8,733 bases of DNA from Chitinophaga pinensis (GTDB lineage: Bacteria; Bacteroidota; Bacteroidia; UKL13-3), in NCBI GenBank assembly GCA_945876985.1, contig CAMCQX010000050.1, positions 1 to 8,733 on the forward strand. Direction: 5' to 3'. Of this stretch, positions 1 to 5,980 are shown piece by piece. Every line of letters starts with the position of its first letter. Position 1 is the first letter of the stretch. The notes under the pieces are model-generated. The model saw only the letters and a list, made by a program, of their open reading frames with translations. It searched no databases and was not told the DNA's origin. Both the position numbers and the translations under genes were made by a program.

Positions 1-422
1 AAAAATTTGATAAAATTGTAATTCCAATTGATACAAGTTTTGAAACTCGACAAAAAGGTCCACCTACAGTTGTTATGGCACAAAAATTTAACTCTACAGT
101 TAATATTATTGGCGTAAGCACTGATAAGGGTAAAGACACTGAAGTGACTATAAATAATTACACACGCCAGGTAAGTAATAAAATTGATGAAAATGGAATT
201 GACAATGATATAGAAATAAGATTGGGAGGTAATATTACTGAGCAAACTATAGCTTATGCCAATGAAGTAAAAGCCGATTTGGTAATAATTATGACTGAAC
301 AAGAAGTTAATTTCAAATCATTTTTATATGGTAAATTTTCAGAACAATTTATTAAACTAGCAAACTTTCCTGTGTTAAATGTAAACACGAAAAATTTAAT
401 TAAAAGTGAAGCCAGGTTATAA
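1..422 (+). CDS. Universal stress protein (UspA family), C-terminal part; 5' end outside the window
   Basis: The reading frame is open from the left edge (codons in phase with base 3) to the TAA at 420-422, giving 139 visible residues. It begins with FDKIVIPIDTS, the first beta strand of a Usp fold with its conserved Asp. It continues through VNIIGVS (second strand) and ADLVIIMTEQ, and ends with a segment like the family C-terminus (SEQFIKLANFPVLNVN). Usp proteins are cytoplasmic Rossmann-like proteins, often ATP-binding and induced under stress. The usual G-x2-G-x9-G(S/T) ATP loop is degenerate here (only LYGKFSEQF remains), so ATP binding is doubtful. Bacteroidota Usp proteins often carry two tandem domains, and this could be the second. 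The window cannot show that. The Met at base 75 is internal and would remove strand 1, so it is not the start. Confidence 0.8.
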   Translation, partial: KFDKIVIPIDTSFETRQKGPPTVVMAQKFNSTVNIIGVSTDKGKDTEVTINNYTRQVSNKIDENGIDNDIEIRLGGNITEQTIAYANEVKADLVIIMTEQEVNFKSFLYGKFSEQFIKLANFPVLNVNTKNLIKSEARL

Positions 423-443
423 TACCTAATATTTATTAACAAC

Positions 444-471
444 AAAAAAGCCCGAACTTTCGGGCTTTTTT
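444..471. terminator. Bidirectional intrinsic terminator between convergent usp and purB
   Basis: A perfect inverted repeat has the GC core GCCCG (450-454) paired with CGGGC (461-465). An A6 tract (444-449) flanks it on the left and a T6 tract (466-471) on the right. The tracts give a U-run on either strand, so the hairpin can end the universal stress protein gene (stop 22 nt upstream) and purB (minus-strand stop at 519, 48 nt away). Confidence 0.9.
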
Positions 472-518
472 ATTAGTAATAGTTTAAAAAAATAAATTAT
501 AAACCTTTTAAAATTTTT

Positions 519-1856
519 TTATACGCCAGTATAATTGAAAGGTGTAATATTTAACAATTCTTCTTTTAATTCATTGCTTACATTCAAATTATTTATAAAA
601 TTTTGTATGCTTTTTAAATCAATTTTCTCATTAGTTCTTGTTAATTCTTTTAAGGCTTCATAAGGCTTTGGATATGCTTCTCTTCTTAAAATAGTTTGAA
701 TGGCCTCAGCTACTACCGCCCAATTATTATCTAAGTCCTTTTCAATAGCAGGTTTGTTTAATAATAATTTGTTTAAGCCTTTTAAAATAGACTTATAAGC
801 TATTAAACTATGTGCCAAAGGAACTCCAACATTACGCAAAACAGTGCTGTCGGTTAAATCTCTTTGTAACCTACTAATTGGTAATTTAGCCGAAAGATGT
901 TCAAAAATTGCATTGGCAAAACCTAAATTACCTTCTGCATTTTCAAAGTCAATTGGATTCACTTTATGTGGCATGGCACTACTGCCAATTTCACCAGCTT
1001 TTAGTTGTTGTTTAAAATAATCCATCGATACATATTGCCATACATCTCTTGTAAAATCTATCAAAATAGTATTGATTCTTTTCAAGCAATCAAACAATGC
1101 AGCTAAGTTATCGTAATGTTCAATTTGAGTAGTAGGATAGGAGCGACTTAATCCTAAATTTCCACAAAAATTATTTCCAAATTCATGCCAATTGATAGTT
1201 GGATAAGCCAAATGATGTGCATTGAAATTTCCAGTTGCACCCCCAAATTTAGCCGAAAAAGGTATTTGATTCAAATGTTTTATTTGCTCATTCATTCTAC
1301 TTGCAAAAACCATCCACTCTTTTCCAAGTTTTGTAGGTGATGCCGGCTGACCATGAGTTTTTGCTAGCATTGGAATTGCTTCCCATTCATTGGCTTGTGC
1401 TTTTATTTTTTCCAAAACCAATAAAATATTGGGTAAAATAACTTGTGTTAAAGCATCTTTTATACTTAATGGAATAGCCGTATTATTTATATCTTGACTA
1501 GTAAGTCCAAAATGTACAAACTCACTGGTTTCACTTAAATTTAAAATTTCAAGTTTTTGTTTAATAAAATACTCAACAGCTTTAACGTCATGGTTAGTTG
1601 TTTTTTCAATATTTTTTATTGTTTCAGCATCTGCTATTGAAAAATCTTTGTAAATGTTTCTTAGCTGCTCGTTATTAATTACATGTTTGCTAAATTGTGC
1701 AAGGTTTTGTTGATGTAAAAAAATAAAGTACTCAATTTCAATTAATACTCTATATTTTATTAATGCAAATTCAGAAAAGTAATTTGATAAATCAACGGTT
1801 TGGTTTCTATATCTACCATCAATTGGTGAAGTAGCTGTTAAGTTTTCAAGAATCAT
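519..1856 (-). CDS. purB: Adenylosuccinate lyase
   Basis: PurB works in the cytoplasm at two steps of purine synthesis, releasing fumarate from SAICAR and from adenylosuccinate (giving AMP). The 445-residue product is close to the E. coli-type length (about 456). It starts with LTATSPIDGRYRNQT, the typical N-terminus of that subgroup. Visible fumarase/aspartase-superfamily landmarks are TTNHDVKAVEYF (86-97), TSQDINNTA (119-127), KTHGQPASPTKLG (166-178, with His168 as the likely general acid) and the signature GSSAMPHKVNP (291-301, with Ser292 as the likely catalytic base). No key residue is missing. It is the last gene of the chrA-to-purB run: its ATG lies 24 nt after the stop of the preceding gene with no separate promoter visible, so it may be cotranscribed. 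There is no clear Shine-Dalgarno, as usual in Bacteroidota. The start is supported by the family N-terminus. Confidence 0.97.
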   Translation of the reverse strand: MILENLTATSPIDGRYRNQTVDLSNYFSEFALIKYRVLIEIEYFIFLHQQNLAQFSKHVINNEQLRNIYKDFSIADAETIKNIEKTTNHDVKAVEYFIKQKLEILNLSETSEFVHFGLTSQDINNTAIPLSIKDALTQVILPNILLVLEKIKAQANEWEAIPMLAKTHGQPASPTKLGKEWMVFASRMNEQIKHLNQIPFSAKFGGATGNFNAHHLAYPTINWHEFGNNFCGNLGLSRSYPTTQIEHYDNLAALFDCLKRINTILIDFTRDVWQYVSMDYFKQQLKAGEIGSSAMPHKVNPIDFENAEGNLGFANAIFEHLSAKLPISRLQRDLTDSTVLRNVGVPLAHSLIAYKSILKGLNKLLLNKPAIEKDLDNNWAVVAEAIQTILRREAYPKPYEALKELTRTNEKIDLKSIQNFINNLNVSNELKEELLNITPFNYTGV

Positions 1857-1880
1857 ATTTGTATTTAAATTGAATGGTTA

Positions 1881-2525
1881 TTATTTCTTTTTTTTGTTTC
1901 CTAATGAATTTAAAAAGCGATACCAACTACCAACATCAGCAATAGGAATTGGTTGTGCTTGTCCATTATAATATAGTTTTTCTGACTGTGCTTGTTGATA
2001 CCATCTTCCGTTTTCAATACCATCTGCAAGTATTCCTTTTTGTAAATTCTGATAGGAAACGCGTCCCAAATTTTCGTATGCTAATGACAAATTGCTATTA
2101 GGAATTTTTATTTTGGCAAAATAATAATCTAATTCTTGAGGCGTAGAATACGGTCTAACTACAACATCTCTTAAAAAAAACGTGTCTTCTTCCATTCTTA
2201 TTACGGTAGTTAATTTATTTCCTTCTATATTATTTGGAAGTGTATAAAACAACTTTTTTTGACCCAAAGCCGAGAAAACAATTTTATCAGTTTGCTTACA
2301 AACTAAGCTAAAAAAACCGCTCATGTCAGAAAAAACTCCACGATTTGTTCCTTCAATTCTTACAGTTACATAAGGTAAAACTTGTGTGCTATCAAAACTA
2401 ACAATAAATCCGCTTAACTGAACTAATTCATTTTCATTTGTAAATGCTTTAGTTTGGCTTTTAGCAGCGTAAATGCTTAAGCACAAAACCAAAATAGTGG
2501 TAAAATTTTTTAAAAAACAGTTCAT
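1881..2525 (-). CDS. Secreted carboxypeptidase-regulatory-like domain protein
   Basis: I chose the ATG at 2525, giving 214 residues. It sits 4 nt after the upstream stop and puts the signal peptide at the N-terminus (NCFLKNFTTILVLCLSIYAA, probable cleavage near AKS|Q at 23/24). An in-frame ATG at 2555 would overlap chrA and add a poor leader. Residues about 37-110 (LSGFIVSFDSTQVLPYVTV, then GVFSDMSGFFSL) match the beta-sandwich CarboxypepD_reg-like domain found in Bacteroidota surface proteins and in front of TonB receptors. No peptidase, plug or barrel follows. Instead there is a conserved-looking C-terminal region: DVVVRPYSTPQE (120-131), WYQQAQSEKLYYNGQAQPI (175-193) and a basic KKKK tail. 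I recall small Bacteroidota proteins with this architecture, but their function is unknown. Location is probably the periplasm or outer-membrane face. It is tightly linked to chrA and purB, though no functional link is evident. Confidence 0.8.
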   Translation of the reverse strand: MNCFLKNFTTILVLCLSIYAAKSQTKAFTNENELVQLSGFIVSFDSTQVLPYVTVRIEGTNRGVFSDMSGFFSLVCKQTDKIVFSALGQKKLFYTLPNNIEGNKLTTVIRMEEDTFFLRDVVVRPYSTPQELDYYFAKIKIPNSNLSLAYENLGRVSYQNLQKGILADGIENGRWYQQAQSEKLYYNGQAQPIPIADVGSWYRFLNSLGNKKKK

Positions 2526-2529
2526 ATAA

Positions 2530-3717
2530 TTAATAAATAAAGCCAGCCAATACACAAATAATAACTATTACCGGACTAGGAACTTTGGTGGTCAAAAGTA
2601 AAAATAAAGTTAGTAAAAGTACTATCATATTTGATTGATTTAAAACAACTGGCTTAAATAACAAATATGCTGACGCAATTACCAAACCTGCACTTGCAGC
2701 ATTTACGCCTTCAATGGCATTTTTTATGGGTGTATAATTCTTAAGCTGATTCCAAATTGGGTAAATAAAAAATATTAAAAACGTTCCGGGTAAAAAAATT
2801 GCAATGGTACCAATTACGGCTCCAAATAACTGACCCGAAATACCATATTCTTGTAAAGCCATTGCATTACAAAATGTAGCAATACTAAAAACAGGACCTG
2901 GCATAGCTTGAACCAAACCAACTCCTGCAATAAATTCATTGGCAGTTAAAAAATGTTTTATTTCTACAAACTGATTATACATCATTGGAATTAACACATG
3001 ACCGCCACCAAAAACAATACTTCCAAATCGATACGTATTTTCAAAAAGTAAAACAATTTTATTCTGTGTAAATACTCCTAATACTGCTGCAGTTATAAAA
3101 ACGGATAAGAATAGAATAAAGTTACTCCAATTAATATTTTTCATTGGTTTTACTTGATTAATTTTTTCTTTATTAATCTGACTTGATACAAAACCACCTA
3201 ATAATAAAAGTATTGGAAACAAATATGGCGTTTGATATAATATAGCTACACTAGCCGATAATATAAGTAAAATCCAATGATACATTTTACTTATAAACAT
3301 TTGAATAATTTGAAATGCAGCATAAATGATAAACCCAACTGCCATTGGTTGAATGTATTTTAAGAAATTAAGTTTAGGATTTTCTAAATGATAAAAATGA
3401 ATAATAATGGCAAAAACTCCCATGATTAAACAAGCTGGAAATACCCAAACTGCTAATGTAAAAAATGCCAATAATGGTCCTCCAATTTTAAATCCTATGG
3501 CTGAAATGGTTTGAGTGGAAGTAGGGCCAGGTAAAATACTACATAATGAATTTAATTCCTTCAAGTCAGCTGAGGTAATGTATTTTTTTTTATCAACTAA
3601 TTTTTTTTGAAATTGAACTAAGTGAACTTGCGGCCCACCAAAAGCAGTAACAGCCAGCTTTAATACATCTAATAAAAATAGAATATGTCTAAATCGTTTT
3701 ATTTTTAAGCTGCTCAT
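2530..3717 (-). CDS. chrA: Chromate transporter family protein (ChrA/CHR), two-domain form
   Basis: This is a 395-residue polytopic inner-membrane protein built from two homologous halves, as in long-chain CHR transporters. The N-terminal half has FGGPQVH (26-32) and LPGPTSTQ (62-69). The C-terminal half repeats the pattern with FGGGHVLIP (236-244) and MPGPVFSIA (272-280). Many hydrophobic segments lie between them, for example about 83-107, 127-143, 147-177, 199-216 and 300-319. Characterised members export chromate, driven by the proton gradient. Many homologues are annotated by similarity only, so the substrate here is inferred. The start at 3717 places the family N-terminus (FRHILFLLDVLKLAVTAFGGP) about 9 residues in. 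It is the first gene of the probable chrA, carboxypeptidase-like, purB operon, and a strong promoter match lies 9 nt upstream of the ATG. No dedicated regulator is adjacent. Confidence 0.92.
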   Translation of the reverse strand: MSSLKIKRFRHILFLLDVLKLAVTAFGGPQVHLVQFQKKLVDKKKYITSADLKELNSLCSILPGPTSTQTISAIGFKIGGPLLAFFTLAVWVFPACLIMGVFAIIIHFYHLENPKLNFLKYIQPMAVGFIIYAAFQIIQMFISKMYHWILLILSASVAILYQTPYLFPILLLLGGFVSSQINKEKINQVKPMKNINWSNFILFLSVFITAAVLGVFTQNKIVLLFENTYRFGSIVFGGGHVLIPMMYNQFVEIKHFLTANEFIAGVGLVQAMPGPVFSIATFCNAMALQEYGISGQLFGAVIGTIAIFLPGTFLIFFIYPIWNQLKNYTPIKNAIEGVNAASAGLVIASAYLLFKPVVLNQSNMIVLLLTLFLLLTTKVPSPVIVIICVLAGFIY

Positions 3718-3726
3718 TTAATAGAC

Positions 3727-3756
3727 CAAAAATAATATTGAATTTCATTTTCACAA
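3727..3756 (-). promoter_or_regulatory. Predicted Bacteroidota-type promoter for chrA
   Basis: Read on the minus strand there is TTG (3756-3754), a 19-nt spacer, then TATTTTTG (3734-3727). This fits the TTG / 19-21 nt / TAnnTTTG consensus described for the primary sigma factor of Bacteroidota. The implied transcription start is about 4-6 nt beyond the box, near 3721-3723. That leaves a leader of only about 4-6 nt before the chrA ATG at 3717. The match is seen in the sequence; activity is inferred. Confidence 0.55.
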
Positions 3757-3786
3757 CCATTTTTTTTTATAAATACGATTTAAAGC

Positions 3787-3824
3787 AAAACAAGCCGAAT
3801 ATTTTTTAATATTCAGCTTGTTTT
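3787..3824 (-). terminator. Intrinsic terminator of the pterin operon (after folE)
   Basis: A long imperfect inverted repeat pairs AAAACAAGC (3787-3795) with GCTTGTTTT (3816-3824), and GAATATT (3797-3803) with AATATTC (3808-3814). There is one C/A mismatch (3796/3815) and a TTTT loop (3804-3807). On the minus strand the stem closes with a T-run and starts 20 nt after the folE stop at 3845. It separates folE transcription from the chrA promoter just downstream. Confidence 0.75.
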
Positions 3825-3844
3825 ATTGTAATCAAAAAAAAATA

Positions 3845-4513
3845 TTATTTGCCCTCAAGCATAATGTATTTCATCAATTCTTCTCGGGTATTACTATCTA
3901 AAAACTTGCCAGTATATTCACTTGTAACGGTGCTGCTATGAACATCCTGAACACCTCTCATGGCTACACACATATGATCGGCTTCAATAATAACAGCCAC
4001 ACTATCGGTGTTTAGTTCTTCTTTTAACATATTTGCTATTTGAATGGTCATGCGTTCTTGAACTTGTGGGCGTTGAGCAAAATAGCGAACTATTCTATTT
4101 AATTTCGACAATCCAACTACTTTTCCATTTGGAATATATGCCAAATGTGCTTTACCAATTATAGGCACAAAATGATGTTCGCAAACGCTATGAAAGGATA
4201 TATTTTTCTCAAGTAAAATATTTTTATAATTATACCTATTTTCAAATAATTTTACTTCAGGTTTGTTTTTAGGATTTAAGCCGCTAAAAATTTCATTTAC
4301 ATACATTTTTGCAACTCTATTTGGTGTTCCTTTTAAGCTGTCATCACTTAAATCTAAACCTAAAATTTGCATTATTTCTTTGAAATGCTTTTCAATCAAC
4401 TCAATCTTCAATTCGTCATCTAACTTAAATGCATCATCTCTTAATGGTGTTTCTAACGAAAATCCAATATGATCGTTTTCTATTACTTCTATATTTATAT
4501 CTTTATTTTCCAT
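3845..4513 (-). CDS. folE: GTP cyclohydrolase I
   Basis: FolE converts GTP to 7,8-dihydroneopterin triphosphate, the entry step to folate, biopterin-like pterins and queuosine, as a cytoplasmic toroidal multimer. I chose the ATG at 4513 (222 residues) because the family N-terminus in relatives starts at this point. An alternative in-frame ATG at 4543 would add ten residues and enlarge the overlap with the upstream gene. In the 222-residue numbering, the zinc site is Cys111 and His114 of VCEHHF plus Cys182 of HMCVAMRG. The signatures KGTPNRVAKMYV (61-72), KVVGLSKLNRIVRYFAQRP (131-149) and STVTSEYTGKF (194-204) are intact. All catalytic landmarks are present, so it should be an active, zinc-dependent type IA enzyme. 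It overlaps the end of the PTPS-family gene by 11 nt, which suggests translational coupling, and ends just before a terminator. Confidence 0.96.
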   Translation of the reverse strand: MENKDINIEVIENDHIGFSLETPLRDDAFKLDDELKIELIEKHFKEIMQILGLDLSDDSLKGTPNRVAKMYVNEIFSGLNPKNKPEVKLFENRYNYKNILLEKNISFHSVCEHHFVPIIGKAHLAYIPNGKVVGLSKLNRIVRYFAQRPQVQERMTIQIANMLKEELNTDSVAVIIEADHMCVAMRGVQDVHSSTVTSEYTGKFLDSNTREELMKYIMLEGK

Positions 4514-4913
4514 TGTATTCAACAAAATTTCTTGCGGTTTCAAATAAAGTAACTTTCAACTTCAGGTTACTTTCAATTTTTTCTCTTAGAATATTCCAAA
4601 TTACCACAGCTATATTTTCTGCTGTTGGATTCAATTCTTTAAACTCTTCGGTATCTAAGTTTAAATTTTTATGGTCAAATTTATTTTCAATTTCTTCTGA
4701 AATTATTTCATTTAAAATTTTTAAGTCCATCAAATAACCTGTTTCCTCATCTATTTCGCCTGTAACAGAAACTATTAAATCGTAATTATGACCATGATAG
4801 TTTTTGTTATTACAAGCACCAAAATATAATTTGTTTTTTTCTTCACTCCAACTTGCAACATTTAATCTGTGCGCTGCATTAAAGTGAGTTTTTCTTGAAA
4901 CTGAAATTTCCAT
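4503..4913 (-). CDS. 6-pyruvoyl-tetrahydropterin synthase / QueD family protein (PTPS-II-like motif)
   Basis: This is a 136-residue member of the COG0720 family, which acts on the FolE product dihydroneopterin triphosphate. The zinc ligands are His15 (FNAAHRL), His40 and His42 (YHGHNY). The catalytic set is Cys34, Asp80-His81 (DHKNLN) and Glu125 (LFETARN), all present. PTAENIAVVIWNIL (96-109) is also typical. Cys34 is separated from HGH by five residues (CNNKNYHGHN), as in eukaryotic PTPS. Classical bacterial QueD (6-carboxy-tetrahydropterin synthase) uses a three-residue gap. The product could therefore be 6-pyruvoyl-tetrahydropterin, although annotation pipelines often call such genes queD. 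I leave the symbol empty for that reason. It is the first gene of the operon and overlaps folE, which supplies its substrate. No queC, queE or queF is in the window. Confidence 0.9.
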   Translation of the reverse strand: MEISVSRKTHFNAAHRLNVASWSEEKNKLYFGACNNKNYHGHNYDLIVSVTGEIDEETGYLMDLKILNEIISEEIENKFDHKNLNLDTEEFKELNPTAENIAVVIWNILREKIESNLKLKVTLFETARNFVEYNGK

Positions 4914-4977
4914 TTTTAATTTTTAAATATTGTTTTTTAATTATATCATCAATAACTAAATATAAAATAAATTGTTT

Positions 4978-4985
4978 CAAATATA
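4978..4985 (-). promoter_or_regulatory. Possible -7 box for the PTPS-folE operon
   Basis: The minus strand reads TATATTTG (4985-4978), an exact match to TAnnTTTG. It would start transcription about 60 nt upstream of the PTPS-family ATG at 4913. No TTG element sits at the right distance upstream, so the call is weak in such AT-rich DNA. Confidence 0.3.
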
Positions 4986-5213
4986 ATTTATATTTTATTG
5001 ATAAATAATTTACTTGTTCAATAATAACTTAAAGTTTCATTTTTTATGAAATTTGATTAGAATAGTTCTAAATAATAACTTTTTATTATTTTAATTCTAG
5101 TCTATTTATTGTCATAATTTAGTCTTTACCACAATAAATATAACATTTTTAAAAAAATAATTAATTGATAATTAGAATATTAAGTATTTGTTTAATAAAA
5201 TACTGATTTAGTT

Positions 5214-5230
5214 AAACAAAGTGTTTGTTT
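5214..5230. repeat. 17-bp inverted repeat upstream of the ECF sigma gene
   Basis: AAACAAA, then GTG, then TTTGTTT form a perfect 7-bp palindrome with a 3-nt centre, 55 nt upstream of the sigma-factor ATG. The size and symmetry suit a dimeric regulator operator. No regulator is identified, so the role is unproven. Confidence 0.4.
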
Positions 5231-5285
5231 TTGTGAAATTATTAACTCAATCTTGTTGAACAATAATTGATAATAATTAAACAAA

Positions 5286-5831
5286 ATGACATCAATACAT
5301 TTCAAAAATACAGTTCAGCATGAAGCAAAAAGTTTGCGTAAATATGCTTACCAATTAACTCGTAATATTGACGACACCGATGATTTAGTTCAAGAAACGA
5401 TGTTAAAAGCATTTACCTACCAAGATAAGTTTCAAGAAGGAACAAATTTAAAAGGTTGGTTATATACAATTATGAAAAATACCTTTATAAATAATTACAG
5501 AAGAATGATCAAAAGAAACACTTTTATTGATAATACCAATAATGAGTATTTTATCGATTCTTTTGCAATTACTGAGGCAAATAAAGGAGAACAAAAATTT
5601 ATTATTCAAGACATTGAAGCGGAAATTGAAAAATTACCTCTAAATTTAAAAACTCCTTTTACCATGAGTTTTAATGGTTTTAAATATGAAGAAATTGCTG
5701 TGATGCTTAATATTCCAATTGGAACTGTAAAAACTAGAATTTTTGTTGCTAAACGTGAGTTAAAAGGAAAATTAAGCAACTATGCTAAAATGTATGGTTA
5801 CGACAAAATTGCTGATGAAATTGCAGCATAA
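5286..5831 (+). CDS. ECF-type RNA polymerase sigma factor
   Basis: This 181-residue cytoplasmic protein has the two-domain plan of extracytoplasmic-function sigma factors, which direct RNA polymerase to a small set of promoters. Sigma region 2 lies at about residues 10-75, with DDLVQETMLKAF (32-43, core binding, region 2.2) and GWLYTIMKNTFINNYRR (57-73, -10 recognition). Region 4 lies at about 110-165, with the helix-turn-helix FKYEEIAVMLNIPIGTVKTRI (132-152) followed by a basic AKREL helix. The length is usual for the class. Close look-alikes are common in Flavobacteriia. No anti-sigma factor, FecR-like gene or TonB receptor follows. A terminator starts 46 nt after the stop, so it is a single-gene unit and its signal is unknown. 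The ATG at 5286 fits the family start. There is no Shine-Dalgarno, only the A-rich ACAAA just before the ATG. Confidence 0.92.
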   Translation: MTSIHFKNTVQHEAKSLRKYAYQLTRNIDDTDDLVQETMLKAFTYQDKFQEGTNLKGWLYTIMKNTFINNYRRMIKRNTFIDNTNNEYFIDSFAITEANKGEQKFIIQDIEAEIEKLPLNLKTPFTMSFNGFKYEEIAVMLNIPIGTVKTRIFVAKRELKGKLSNYAKMYGYDKIADEIAA

Positions 5832-5876
5832 ATAACGCTAAGAAATTGTAATTGATTTTAAATTATATGTAAAATT

Positions 5877-5913
5877 AAGGCCTATCATAAATTATTTGAT
5901 GGGCCTTTTTTTT
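5877..5913 (+). terminator. Intrinsic terminator of the ECF sigma gene
   Basis: The stem AAGGCCTATCA (5877-5887) pairs with TGATGGGCCTT (5897-5907) over 11 bp, including one T-G wobble. It has a 9-nt loop and a T8 run (5906-5913). It lies 46 nt after the sigma-factor stop. Confidence 0.88.
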
Positions 5914-5970
5914 GAAATTTAAAGACCTAAATTATTTAATAAATAATATTTTCAATTAAACATTTATTCG

Positions 5971-5978
5971 TACATTTG
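5971..5978 (+). promoter_or_regulatory. Predicted -7 box overlapping the start of the small protein gene
   Basis: TACATTTG is an exact TAnnTTTG match placed 2 nt before the ATG at 5981. At the expected -33 position (19-nt spacer) there is only TTT (5949-5951), a partial match to TTG. The implied transcription start coincides roughly with the ATG, so translation would be leaderless if this promoter is used. Confidence 0.45.
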
Positions 5979-5980
5979 AG

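Larger units (their letters stand above)
4914..5285. other. AT-rich divergent intergenic region between the pterin operon and the ECF sigma gene
   Basis: This 372-bp stretch holds no credible coding frame, tRNA or known RNA. It must carry promoters for both flanking operons. It contains three short perfect inverted repeats upstream of the sigma gene: AGTATTT/AAATACT (5183-5189 and 5198-5204), AAACAAA-GTG-TTTGTTT (5214-5230) and TTGTT-G-AACAA (5253-5263). The 11-mer TAATTGATAAT occurs twice (5162-5172 and 5264-5274). Some of this may be chance in AT-rich sequence. Confidence 0.6.

Noticed and set aside
254..445. Minus-strand open frame opposite the universal stress protein
   Set aside because: It is antisense to a recognisable Usp C-terminus and runs into the terminator. 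It has no recognisable features.
4263..4737. Two plus-strand open frames opposite folE and the PTPS-family gene
   Set aside because: Both lie antisense to strongly conserved enzymes, and their products are low-complexity Ser/Phe/Leu-rich with no family resemblance.
4503..4913. Queuosine biosynthesis cluster
   Set aside because: Only a QueD-family gene and folE are present. queC, queE and queF are absent from the window, and the Cys-x5-HGH motif argues for caution.
5183..5190. AGTATTTG as a -7 box for the ECF sigma gene
   Set aside because: It mismatches the first base of TAnnTTTG and has no TTG at a proper distance, so I did not call a promoter.
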